From Diabrotica undecimpunctata (lineage: Eukaryota > Arthropoda > Insecta > Coleoptera > Chrysomelidae): a stretch of DNA of 64,000 bases. The position numbers and the translations under genes were made by a program. The notes beneath the pieces were generated by a model. It did no database searches, was not told where the DNA came from, and worked only from the letters and a program-made list of their open reading frames with translations. Shown here in pieces: positions 44,262 through 55,885 of this stretch (the stretch's first letter is position 1; each line of letters begins with the position of its first letter). The stretch is from contig NC_092805.1 of assembly GCF_040954645.1 (NCBI RefSeq), positions 75,486,564-75,550,563 on the forward strand, given 5' to 3'.

Positions 44262-44875
44262 CTGATTATCTTGATTTTTTTCGTCTGTTTGCCACTCTGT
44301 CAATTCTTCAATCAATTCATGTAGTAAGCTTTTATAATTAAAATTTTGTACGAGGTGCTGGATGCCTTTTGGTATACATTGCACCAAATGCTCATTTAAT
44401 TTAATAAGTTGGGTTACACGAATCACAAAAGTTGTACCATGGTTATACGTTTTCATAAGATAGCCCAAAACATTGAAAATTTCATTAAATTCTTCAGTTT
44501 GCTTCTTAATAGAAGGATGCTGTAAAAACTCATAAGCTATACCAGAAATGAGGTTAACAAATGATTCTTCAACTACTTGGTTCTCCCAAAACAAAGATAT
44601 TTCCCTTTGTATCAGATTATTAAGTACCAGCAAAACACTTTTTTTATCTACTTCAAACTCTTCTTCTGATTCTTTAGCAAATTTCTTTTTGCCTTTGGGC
44701 ATTGATAGGTGTTGTTGTTTTTTGGCAATATTGCGTTTCTCTAGTAGATTAATGGTTTGTGTGTATAAATAAATCAACATTTTGAGTAAATTAGTGTATT
44801 TAAGTTTGACTTCATCATTTAAACTGTCTTTGTCTTCAAGTAAAAAGCCAAGGGTCTTATTAAGCTCAACAGTAC
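44262..44875 (-). CDS. Cap-D2: condensin complex subunit 1 (CAP-D2), exon a
   Basis: CAP-D2 is the HEAT-repeat non-SMC subunit of condensin I and helps compact and resolve mitotic chromosomes. The exon starts after AACATTCTAG (44876) and ends at CAG/GTTAGT (44262): two bases plus 204 codons. Key segments are LKYTNLLKMLIYLYTQTINL, a Lys/Glu-rich low-complexity stretch (MPKGKKKFAKESEEEFEVDK), LFWENQVVEESFVNLISGIA, EFLQHPSIKK and LGYLMKTYNHGTTFVIRV. The IEEEFVSL..G..Y.LLENP..K..LG....YNH order is that of animal CAP-D2. The window covers roughly residues 120-530 of a protein usually near 1,400 residues. An (AT)n tract lies only 28 bp upstream of the acceptor. No stop or frameshift is seen in any exon, so the gene looks functional. 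Confidence 0.94.
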
Positions 44876-44901
44876 CTAGAATGTTTAATACATATAATAA
44901 T

Positions 44902-44903
<2 letters not shown>

Positions 44904-44956
<53 letters not shown>
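44904..44956. repeat. (AT)n microsatellite next to a CAP-D2 splice acceptor
   Basis: TA tract within the upstream intron of CAP-D2, left of the Tc1-like insertion. Confidence 0.97.
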
Positions 44957-44960
<4 letters not shown>

Positions 44961-44969
44961 TTGTATATA

Positions 44970-46473
44970 CGCTCATGGACAAAAATATCGAATTTCGTAG
45001 TCACTATTATTTCAAAATAATTTTAGATTACTGACAATATTTATATAGTAGGCTGATGTATTCAACCGGTTCGAAATATTTTGATGTTTATTTTGACGTT
45101 TATTCAGTGGTTAGTGTCATTCGTACATTTTATCATAAAAATCCTTCTTCACGTAAAGGAAAAATCATACTAATTCGGTTAGTTTTAGTTTAATTTATTA
45201 AGTTTAATTAAATATTATTTTGATTTACCTAAGTTTAAAACAAGTATCCCACCAATTTGACACTGCGATGAAGCCCAAGTAGCACATATTGTAATTTTTA
45301 CGAGGAAGGATATGCACAAAAAGGTATCGCACGACGTCTCAGCAGAACTGAATCTATAATTTCGAATACTCTAAAAAGGTACCGCGTAACAGGAAATTTT
45401 GTACGAAGGCCTGGTCAAGGACGCCCAAGGTGCACAACCGCAGTTGATGACCGTTTTTTGGTTCTTAATTCTACACGAAATCGTTCATTGACATCGATAT
45501 ACCTCACAAATGAGCTATTGAATGTTAGACAAGTTAATGTGAGTTCACAAATAGTTAAACGAAGATCAAAAGAAGCAAACTTAAAGCGAGACGCCTCGCC
45601 AAAGTTCCACGTCTTCTCCAAAATCATAAAGATCGTCGTTTGGAATTTGCAAGAACATATATTTAGTGGAATATCGACAACTGGAAAAACGTTCTTTTCA
45701 CTGATGAGACCAGAATCTTATTATGGAAGCCAGATGGTCAAAAATACGTCTAGAGAAGAGATGAACGATTCGTCAGCTGCAGTCTCGCCCAGACCGTTAG
45801 TTTTGGAGTTGATGGCATAATTCTTTGGGAAGGTATTAGTTGGGAGGTACGTGCCGCAGTTGTGGAAGTGATTGAACGGATGATTGGTGATTCTTACGTT
45901 TAAAACATCCCGTAAGATCATGTTTTGATGCTCGACCACATGCCGCTGCCATAGTGAGTAATTATGTTGATGAGGTCCAAATTCGAAGATTAGATTGGAC
46001 ACCGTTTAGCCCGGATTTAAATCCAATAGAGCACATGTGGGATCACCTAAAACGCAGCATACGACAAAGAAATTCCATTTCAAATACGATAGAGCAGCTT
46101 CGGCTTGCTGCACAGGATGAATGAAATGCAATTACCCAAAGATATGTCCAAAATTTACTTACAAGCATGCTGAGGAAGATGCAAGCAGTAATAAGAGCTA
46201 GAGGAGGGAATACTCGTTACTGATCATGCACTTCTTTCAGTTAAAACGACTTGTTTAAGCAATTTAAATTATCATTTAAGTTTAGAGTAAAACAACCTTA
46301 TTTACCTAGTATTAAACATTTATTTTTTTCACAATTTTCTCCGCATAAAACTTAAAATTGTTCATTAAACATTGTTATAATAAACTCTATTTTACAATAA
46401 ACGACTTGATTGACCAGAATTTATTTTAACAAAAATTTGAAAATTCCAAAATATTCGATATTTTTGTCCATGA

Positions 46474-46474
<1 letters not shown>
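44970..46474 (+). mobile_element. Tc1-like DNA transposon inserted in (TA)n
   Basis: About 1.5 kb bounded by CTCATGGACAAAAATATC (left, preceded by CG) and its complement on the right, with TA outside both ends. The interior carries a decayed DD34E-type transposase. The element splits a TA tract (44904-44956 and 46475-46547). Confidence 0.9.
45258..46223 (+). pseudogene. Tc1-like transposase, frameshifted
   Basis: The N-terminal helix-turn-helix part reads GIARRLSRTESIISNTLKR and VRRPGQGRPRC. The catalytic part includes VLFTDETRILLW (first Asp) and ends with RLDWTPFSPDLNPIEHMWD, where the last Asp and Glu of DD34E lie. Between them the frame shifts near 45600 and several stops occur. The middle Asp region near 45920 (VLMLDHMPLP) is truncated. 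The tail NAITQRYVQNLL..MLRKM stops at 46221. Confidence 0.85.

Positions 46475-46547
<73 letters not shown>
46475..46547. repeat. (AT)n microsatellite
   Basis: TA tract at the right end of the Tc1-like element. Confidence 0.97.
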
Positions 46548-46551
<4 letters not shown>

Positions 46552-47230
46552 GTGATATTAAAAGTCAGATGCTAATAAAGAAAAACTGATGAATGGTAAA
46601 AAAAAAACTATCTCTCTGATGATGAGTTGTCCAAATCCTTGTTCCTTGTAGCCAACACTATCTATTCTTAACAGTTCCCTAGGTAATCAGCAATCTTACA
46701 ACAAATTATTGCGAGCCTCTCGTCTTCAATGATCTCCTTCAGATGCACGTATCGTTCAAAAGATGCTAGCCTCTTCTTCTTTCGATAAACTTAATCTCTC
46801 GTTCCGGCCTGAACAGTGACTCTTGGAATATATAAGTAGAAAAGTATGACCTACAATATTTTACGGGATCAGCTTCCGTCAGATACACTTACTCCACGAA
46901 AACTCACAAATATTCACTTCAAATGCTTACTATCACTTAGGAACCGCCAGAGAGCAACGACTGTTCGCCTTGCACCCTTGGAAAACAACTGATTATCTTT
47001 TCTCCCTCAAAAATCTAGCTAAACTCTCATTCCTACATATCTATCCCACTTTTTTTCAATCAGAGTTCGTCACACTTATCCCCATCTATTCATTTAGATA
47101 ACAAACAACAATTTTACCTACAATTATAAATTTCCTAAAAACTATTAACATGCTAATCGGTTTCTACAAATTCTTAAGAACTAACGGAGAAATATAATTT
47201 CTAAATAATCTATTCTATTGTCTTATTCAC
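46548..47230. other. unassigned sequence
   Basis: No certain gene. On the minus strand near 46770-46690 SFERYVHLKEIIEDERLAI reads as a helical, possibly gag-like piece, but it is too short to assign. I saw no further CAP-D2 exon here. Confidence 0.35.
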
Positions 47231-48305
47231 TGTACAGGTCCATTTGGAAAACCCGCTTCACTTAAGCTCACTCACGTCACTCGACGTGAGTGGCAAAACA
47301 CACACGCTCCTATTGACAAACAAAATTTAAACAGAATTACCAGAAGACTTAAAAATCTATTAAAAGAAGAGAAAAACAGGGAGATCCAAACTTACTTAGA
47401 AAATTTGACTCCGTCTAAAGACACCAATTATTCTCTATTGATGGCGACGAGAAAGGTAAAATGTCCACAAGACGCCATACCTCCTCTAAAAAATGTCAAA
47501 GGTAAATGGGCAAGAACAGACACAGAAAAATCTGAGACATTCGCTGAACATCTTTCTACAGTATTTAGTCCATTTAACAGAGTAGTGCCATTAGAACAAG
47601 AAGAACCATTTAATTCTTTTCTTGAGGCTCCATATCAAATGGAACCAATCACCAAGTTTTATATTAAAGAAGTAAAACAGATAATAAAGAATGAGATACA
47701 ACCCAATAAGGCTCCGGGATTCGACCTCATAACGGGTAAGATCCTCCAGGAACTAACCAATGACTGTTACAGAATAATCACTATGATCTTCAATGATATG
47801 CTTAGTCTGCATTACTTCCCTCTGCAATGGAAAGTGGCACAGATTATACTCATTCAAAAACCTGGTAAAGATCCAAAAGATGTCAACTCATACCGACCGA
47901 TTAGTCTACTCCCAGTCATCTCTAAGGTCTTCGAAAAACTTCTGCTACGAAAAATCAAACCAATATTGGACGAAAAGTGCCTCATACCTGACCATCAATT
48001 CGGTTTTCGTAACCAACATGGTACAATCGAACAAGTTCACAGACTATACACAACAATAAGAAGTAGTCTCGAGAACAAACAATACTGTACTGCAGCCTTT
48101 TTAGACGCCTCTCAAGCTTTTGACAAGGTGTGGCATACAGGACTTCTATACAAATTAAAGAAAAATTTACCTTACCCTTACTTTAAACTGCTTCAATCAT
48201 ACCTTACAGAAAGGAGATATCTGGTAAAATATAGTGAGGCCTATACAAAACTCTACCCCATCCTATCTGGTGTACCCCAGGGTAGTGTAAGCAAACCAAT
48301 ATTAT
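47231..48305 (+). pseudogene. Jockey-clade reverse transcriptase, truncated at the palm
   Basis: The frame is open upstream of the first methionine and already reads RREWQNTRAPIDK near 47285, the linker before the RT. Then follow SETFAEHLSTVF, NKAPGFDLITGKIL, WKVAQIILIQKPGKDP, NSYRPISLLPVISKVFEKLL, HQFGFRNQHGTIEQVHR, FLDASQAFDKVWH and SGVPQGSV. Homology ends there, before the YADD motif. The continuing frame runs through unrelated sequence into the (AT)n tract, so the apparent 399-codon ORF is chimeric. No stop interrupts the retained part. Confidence 0.88.

Positions 48306-49067
<762 letters not shown>

Positions 49068-49136
<69 letters not shown>
49068..49136. repeat. (AT)n microsatellite
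   Basis: TA tract joined to the second GATCTAGCGG module. Confidence 0.97.
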
Positions 49137-49138
<2 letters not shown>

Positions 49139-49432
49139 TCTAGCGGTTAATGTGGGCCCCGTACTAAAACGGTATTATACTAACTCCAGGCGAATATACA
49201 CCGTGTATATTATTATCTGGGTAGCGCTGTATGTGGACTCCGACCAACACGTCGGATTAAGTGGACTCCGTAATAGGTTGAAACACTTTTGGGATCCGTA
49301 TACACTTCTTTGCGTACACAACTAAACTCCTCCGATGTTGCCAATAATTTGATTAGTCGTAGATTTTTAAATTTTACAGCAGGTACGTTTTGGAACTTGA
49401 AATTTATTTAAATATCAATCAATTTAGTTAAA
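49137..49432 (+). repeat. GATCTAGCGG module, copy 2
   Basis: Nearly identical to 19307-19602. Here it is joined directly to the Jockey-like copy at 49433. Confidence 0.85.
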
Positions 49433-51212
49433 AATAGTGTATTTGGTATTAAGCTGATCGCTGAAAATCACATAATAAATGTGAAAGTGCTATCTCTGCC
49501 GGCAAATATGCAAAGAAAAACTTAAAATGAGAGAGGACAAAACCAGTCAGCTGAAGGAACCTTTTAACGATGTTGAGCTTGGATCCACTATCTACGTATA
49601 TAATAAAGAATAGTACGGCACAGACTGAAGATCTGAGCACAAAGCTTATTATAAAATTTTGACCAAAAATACAACAGTTACTGATGTCCAAAGTCTGCAG
49701 GCAAACAAAGCAAAGACAAAGTTTTTGCCTTGCTTAAACCTGACAAAAACCTCAAAGACCACAAAAGCTATTGGTCAATATATTTATTTTGCTTTACAAA
49801 ATACTCCTCAAGAGGTAAAACAGAAGAAAAACTCAAATTAAAAGACAAAACTTGCTACAGACAGGGAAGATCATGTACGTCACAAATACTAAATCTTGCC
49901 CAACACAGCAAAGATGGGTACGAAAGATCAGTTATGAGGAGTGGTATTTGTCAATCTAAGCAGCAATTTGCAGCTTACGACACTTATAAGAGGGCATTTT
50001 TTCAAAATCTATATGATATCTCCTTAGGTAATAAACTTACTTGTTTTACTAGCGTATGCCTACACAACAGAAGATTTTTGGTATTTCTCAATGGTAAAAA
50101 TAGCAGATGGAGAACGCAGAAGAACGGTCTCCTTTGGGGTAGCGTAATGGCACCTACACTGTATAAAATGTACACAAACCATCAACCCATACCAGTAAAT
50201 ACCAGGACTTTTATTATGTATACGACACATCTATTATTGCACAACCAAAAACTTTTGTTGCTGAAGTGGAGAAAAATCTAAATCATGCTTTAAACACAAT
50301 AAAAATAGACTATAAATCGTTTTTAAGCCAAACCCCGGAAAAACTCAGGTGTGCTACTTTAATGTCCCCAACACAGACGTTTTCACAAATCTGAACATCC
50401 AATAGTGTCATGAAATCCTTATACTCTGGACTTGCTATAAATATCTTGAAGATAGTTTGTATTACACTTAGTCATTCACAGAACTTTGTTTAAAACTAAA
50501 AGGCACACTGAGGACCAGAAGTATTATTCTCCGCAAACTTGTCAGCTAAAAATGAGAAGCACATCCTTCCACCCTTAAAACGTAAACGCTTGCATTCTAT
50601 GCTTCTGCTGCCGAATATACCTTGCCAGTATGAATGACACCAACACATACTTAACTCGTAGATTTAGCTATAAATTAGTCATCCAAATTCAGCGGATATT
50701 AAGACTCACATCCATACATAAGCTCTACAATATCGTAGCTACCAAGACACCTAATATTCGAAGATAAGTAGCTAAGGAACGAAAGAAACAAAATCTAGAT
50801 TCGCAACATGTACTCCACGAATACAAGCCCATTTTATGACTAAAATCGAAAAAAAACTGGCCATATCAACACGTGTGTAAGATATACCAAAAAAAGCTAA
50901 TCCTCGCCATCTGAACCCTCAGGAGGACTCTTGCCTGCAAACACCGGTTAACTTGTGTGAATGTGGGGTGGTAAAAGATTCTTCACACCTTCTTAGTTGA
51001 CTTTGCCATTTAAATTGCTCTTTTCTGAAGGGACAAGGTTTAATTATTTAAACTGAACATGTAGAGTACAGTCAGTAAGCTATTGCTTATAAAAATCATT
51101 GCAAATTGGACACTAACTCCACTTATATTGATTAGATATTACCCCTAAATTACCTTACCATTCAGAAGTATGTAATATTGGTAAAGTGATATATTCTGGC
51201 TAGATAAATTAA
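49433..51212 (+). pseudogene. Jockey-clade reverse transcriptase, decayed (copy 2)
   Basis: About 99 percent identical by eye to 23348-25135; I noticed roughly ten substitutions and a small difference near 49498. The best frame (49730-50281) encodes the same 183-residue peptide with the same damaged motifs (GLLWGSV, YVYD). Both copies therefore descend from an already dead element by DNA duplication. It ends at AAGCAT where the RTE target site begins. Confidence 0.85.
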
Positions 51213-51226
51213 GCATGTTAACGAAT

Positions 51227-53704
51227 ATATATAGTCCATACATCGGAAAATGCAGTGCTCATGACGTCACCAACGACAATGGAAATAGAATAATAGGATT
51301 TGCAGCATCCAAGGGCATGGTCGTTGGAAGTACCTACTTCCCCCATAAGAATATCCATAAAGTAACATGGACGTCGCCTGATGGTACAACCAAAAATCAA
51401 ATAGATCACATCCTAATAGAAACCAGGCACTTCTCTAATCTAATGGATGTACGTACTTATCGTGGAGCTAATATAGATTCAGACCACTTCTTAGTAGGCG
51501 CAAAAATAAGAGCAAGAATCTCAAATGCAAAAAAAGAAAAGGGCAAGAAAAGTACTCGCTACAATTTAAAACTCTTGAAAGAGCCCCGTGCACTAGAAAG
51601 GTATCAAAATTACTTTGAACATGAAAGCACAACAGATGAGAATTTAACAGCTAGCGAGCAATGGGATATATGTAGAAGAACAATTAAGGAAGCGGCAAAC
51701 AACGTCCTAGGACCAGAAGAATCCACTCCACGCAACAGTTGGTTCGACGATGAATGTGAAGATATCACTAAAAGAAAAAATTATGCATATAAACTTATGC
51801 AACAAAGAAGAACACGGGATAAGGAGCAAATGTACAAAGATCTTAGGAAGGAGGAAAAACGCATACATCGAAGGAAAAAGCGGACCTTCGAAAACCAGAT
51901 TATGCAAGAGCTTCAATCATTAAAGGGGCAAAATGAAACTAGAAAGTTCTATAATATCCTAAATAAGACAAGAAAAGAATTTAAACCACGGCTGACGATG
52001 TGTAGAGACAAAAATGGACATATAGTCAGTATCGCTGACGCAGTACAAAGCAGATGGGTTGAGCACTTCAAAGAACTACTTGGTACCGAAGTGGAAAATG
52101 ATGCGTCACCCCAAAAACCAAGAAATAACACTCACGTAGAACCTCCTTCAATATTTGAAGTGAAAGACGCAATCACACGACTCAAAAATAGCAAGTCCCC
52201 AGGAGTGGATTGTATCCCCGCAGAGCTCATCAAACATGGAGGTAACAGCATTATGCACCAAATTCACAACATAATAGTCAAAGTCTGGGAAGAAGAACAA
52301 ATGCCAGAGGAATGGTGCACTGGAATCATATGTCCACTGCACAAAAAGGGAGATTTGTTGGAATGTAAAAATTATAGGGGTATAACTCTTCTGAATACAA
52401 TGTACAAAATATTCTCCAACACCCTGTACAGCCGTTTAAGTACGTACGTGGAAGAAATCCTTGGTGAGTATCAAAGCGGTTTTAGACCAGGTAGGTCAAC
52501 AATTGACCAGATTTTTGTGCTACGTCAAATCCTAGAAAAAACCAATGAATTTAATATTGACACGTTCCATCTCTTTGTGGACTTTAAGTCAGCGTATGAT
52601 AGCGTCCTAAGAGGTAAATTATACGAAGCCATGAATGAACTTAACATTCTCCATAAATTAATAAGGCTCGTAAAAACAACTATGAGTAAAGTGATCTGCA
52701 GAGTGCAAATACAAGGCGATATGTCACAAGCGTTTGAAACATATGCAGGGTTAAGGCAGGGAGACGCGCTGGCGTGCCTTCTCTTTAATATAGCGTTAGA
52801 AAAGACTATAAGAGATGCCGAGGTACACAATAGGGGAACAATCTTTAATAAATCAACGCAGATTATGGCTTACGCTGACGATCTGGATTTGATCGCACGT
52901 ACTACACGAGGACTTAAAGAGATGACTTCCACCTTCTTGACAGCCGCACAAAATATGGGCCTTAAAATAAACGAGGAAAAAACCAAAATGTTAGCATCTA
53001 TTACAAATAACAGAGATAGAGCTAGAAACGCCGAAGAAAACTTCAGTATAGACCAATATAATTTTGAGGTAGTAAATAGGTTTACATATTTGGGTTCTCT
53101 CAGAACAAACGACAATGATACATCTGAAGAAGTAAAACGGAGGGTACTGCTAGCAAACAAATGTTATTTTGGACTAAGCAAGCAGCTAAAAAACAGAAAT
53201 TTAAGCCAGAAAACCAAACTAATAATATATAGAACACTCATCCTACCAGTGCTGACATATGGGTCAGAAACATGGACCATCTCCAAAACAGACGCAAATC
53301 TTCTGCTCGTCTTCGAAAGGAAGATACTAAGAAGAATAATGGGCGCATTCTGTGAGAATGGTATTTGGAGAAGGCAATATAATTTCGAATTGTACGAGAA
53401 GTATAAAAAAATAGTAAATGGTAGAGATGTAATATCCTTCATAAAAATAGGTAGGCTTAGATGGGCTGGACATGTGTCAAGAGCAAATGAAAATTACCCA
53501 CCCAGACGAACTCTATTATCGGTCCCAGTGGGAAATAGGAGTAGAGGCAGACCAGACTGAGATGGAGGGACGGTGTGGACGAGGACGCAAGGAAAATCGG
53601 CGCCGCAAATTGGCAACGGTTGGCGATGAACAGAAACGACTGGCGAAATAGACTGGGGAAGGTCAAGGCTCAACTAGAGCTGTAGCACCACTGATGATGA
53701 TGAC
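51227..53704 (+). mobile_element. RTE-clade non-LTR retrotransposon, 5'-truncated, with target-site duplication
   Basis: The copy is flanked by the direct repeat ATGTTAACGAAT at 51215-51226 and 53705-53716; C precedes both, so 13 bp is possible. It lacks its 5' end, encodes the second half of an APE endonuclease plus the whole RT, and ends with CTGATGATGATGAC, a GAT-rich 3' tail. It inserted at the right border of the dead Jockey copy. Confidence 0.93.
51230..53685 (+). pseudogene. RTE-clade APE endonuclease (part) and reverse transcriptase, one frameshift
   Basis: Open from the insertion point to 53558. APE motifs: HKVTWTSPDG, NQIDHILI and SDHFLVGAK with the terminal Asp-His pair. RT motifs: KSPGVDCIPAELIKHGG, NYRGITLLNTMYKIFSN, YQSGFRPGRSTIDQIF, LFVDFKSAYDSV, GLRQGDALACLLFNIALE and MAYADDLDLIA (near 52868). 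Then TYLGSLRTND and LRWAGHVSRA. A one-base loss at about 53557 turns the RP(K)LRW segment into a stop. In the next frame GVDEDARKIGAANWQRL continues to a stop at 53683. The ATG at 51215 lies in the target duplication and is not a real start. This is the freshest retrotransposon in the window. Confidence 0.93.
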
Positions 53705-53741
53705 ATGTTAACGAATCGACACAGCAAATATTATGGAATGG

Positions 53742-53791
53742 TCAAGTGAGCTCCGTATATCGGTGTCCACTTCACCGCGGAGCTCACTTGA
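53742..53791. repeat. 14-bp perfect hairpin
   Basis: TCAAGTGAGCTCCG at 53742-53755 and its exact complement at 53778-53791, separated by a 22-nt loop. Confidence 0.85.
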
Positions 53792-53830
53792 ACCTTCATT
53801 TTAACATGGGCGGAGTTTACTTTATGCCGT

Positions 53831-53832
<2 letters not shown>

Positions 53833-53900
<68 letters not shown>
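53833..53900. repeat. (AT)n microsatellite
   Basis: TA tract between the hairpin region and a Penelope-like tail fragment. Confidence 0.97.
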
Positions 53901-53906
<6 letters not shown>

Positions 53907-54109
53907 GGAAAAAGGATAGTGATCCTTTCCCAAGTTAATATGCTCCTTTTCTAACTTGGCTGCACCATACTGAAGACGACCAATAGTCAGAAATACGTAT
54001 ATACGGTTGCCTTCCATCGATATACCATATTGGGTTTTCTGTTTTGAGAGACATGCCATTACTTACTATGTATAAGTATAAGTAAATATATATTATATAT
54101 AATATATAT

Positions 54110-54110
<1 letters not shown>
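53901..54110 (+). mobile_element. possible Penelope-like tail fragment
   Basis: CTGAAGACGACCAATAGTC followed by AGAAATACG at 53970-53997 has the same plan as the other tail motifs (a GAC/GTC stem, then an A-rich GAAA). AAGGATAGTGATCCTTT near 53912 is a small palindrome. No coding sequence. Confidence 0.35.

Positions 54111-54182
<72 letters not shown>
54111..54182. repeat. (AT)n microsatellite
   Basis: TA tract, slightly impure at its left end, directly left of composite copy C. Confidence 0.95.
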
Positions 54183-54186
<4 letters not shown>

Positions 54187-54192
54187 TTATGT

Positions 54193-54925
54193 TTTGGGCT
54201 ATGAGCAATTGTCTAGTCAAGTCAACACTATTATAGAAGTTACCCATACTTTTCCAGTAGTCATTCAGACGGTTCATCTTAATTGTCCCCATATGGAACA
54301 TAAAACCGAGAAAAGTTTTAAATTCTGTTTGTGTTGTCTCTTTCCAAAACGCAATCCTTGATTTTTCTGAACGCCTTTGTGCATATATTTCGTCAGAGTC
54401 AATCAGAGTCACTTCCACCATTCATTTAATCTACATCGTCCTCGCCATATGCTTCTAACAATGATTGTAATTCAGCAGTGGTCAATCTTCCTTTATGTTC
54501 ACATCTAGCTTTTTTAGATGTCGAAGACATATTATTTACATCAATTTTTTTATAAATACTATAACTCACTTTTACGGAGGTAATTAACAATAAAAACGTT
54601 CTACTAGAAACTATCAACTTACGACTTCCAATACTATAATACGTTTTTACTCAATAATAGCTCCTGTATAAGTAAAATTGTTTTTTAATGTGCTTCATTG
54701 AAGCACACTAGACATATTGCAGTTTTGCCATCACATTCTTCACAGTATGTTTTAACTTTTTTAACTTTTCTATCGGCCTTTCTACTAGTCATGCTTCTTC
54801 TTAAAATTTTGTAACATCTTGTATACTTTCTTCTCTTTGTATTATCTACATCGCTTTACCTGAGATGGTATTTTTGAGTGTAACTGGTCGTGAGGGTTAC
54901 AACATTTCTTTATTTCCAAATGCCT
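54193..54925 (-). repeat. composite segment, partial copy C (piggyBac pieces)
   Basis: Matches 10200-10950 and 56205-56955: the piggyBac N-terminal fragment (minus, from 54535 with MSSTSKKARCEHKGRLTTAE; then VEVTLIDSDEIYAQRRSEK and LGFMFHMGTIKMNRLNDYW) and the start of the C-terminal Cys-rich fragment above 54700. Similarity stops at 54925 within AAATGCCTT. The N-terminal piece is the best preserved of the three. Confidence 0.85.
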
Positions 54926-55225
54926 TGTTGTGTGTTGGTGACTCTTTAGCCATTATAAAGTCCAATTGTTTTAAGTTCAACCGAGTTTTAGATTCAATTA
55001 GGTGAGAATCATGATCAGCCTGTACACTGGTTAGCTCATCTAGAGTAAGATTATATTTCAATTGAGCGGTGAATGTACTTCATGTATCGCAAGTGTCTAT
55101 GACTTTCATTGCATTCATCAATATACAGTTGATACATCTTTTCTATTGTAAGTTATGTGCCCAGATAATTTTTCTTGCTCCTTTCTCTGGAATAATGACT
55201 CTCGTACTTTGGGATGGAATTGATA
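54926..55225 (-). pseudogene. fragment of an uncharacterised, probably transposon-borne insect protein
   Basis: The minus strand reads SHYSRERSKKNYLG, stop, then LTIEKMYQLYIDECNESHRH. After a frame change come LTLDELTSVQADHDSHLIES and KTRLNLKQLDFIMAKE. The SHYSR..S.K.YL....TI.KMY.LY..EC order resembles a multicopy family of uncharacterised insect proteins that I recall but cannot name. Stops and a frameshift make it a pseudogene. It joins copy C at 54925. Confidence 0.5.
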
Positions 55226-55811
55226 TATTGATATATTATACTATTTATGGTTTCGGTAGGAGTTTTATTGATTTACCTCTTTGATAAACTTTTATTAAAC
55301 CTCCTGGCTTAATTTTTTCCAACATATTCACTACTACTAAATTAGATATACAAAGTTTGTTTAAAAACATAACCTTGCACACCTATCGTTAATTGTTCAC
55401 TGTAAAATTGCAGTGTAGTGTATTATTTTTAGATTTGGTAGTGTTTGGGTCTTTTTTTCTTGATCGAAGAGTAGGTTGGATGTCGACACATGAGAAGATA
55501 AATTGCTTTTTAACTATTGCGAACTAAATAAAATGGTTACAATTATTTTAGTTCATGACAATTCCACCAGATACCAGGGTACATAACAGTGCACACATTT
55601 AGTAGAGGTAAACAACACCAAGTCCACATGGTGTTGTTTACCTCGGACAGGAAGTGGACTTAGTGTTTATTAAAAAGTGGGTAACTTGGCGTAAAATTCT
55701 CTCTATACATCGTATGGTTTACCTCTGTGTAGAGCCAGAAAAGTTATAATCAAAAGTGCAATAGTCCAAATTTTGATAAGAATGGGCAATGCCCTTTACC
55801 TCCGGGGTACA

Positions 55812-55813
<2 letters not shown>
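55226..55813. other. unassigned sequence with one strong hairpin
   Basis: No gene recognised. A perfect hairpin lies at 55605-55644. Confidence 0.4.
55605..55644. repeat. 16-bp perfect hairpin
   Basis: GAGGTAAACAACACCA and its complement TGGTGTTGTTTACCTC flank an eight-base loop. Confidence 0.9.

Positions 55814-55883
<70 letters not shown>
55814..55883. repeat. (AT)n microsatellite
   Basis: TA tract about 250 bp left of composite segment B. Confidence 0.97.
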
Positions 55884-55885
<2 letters not shown>

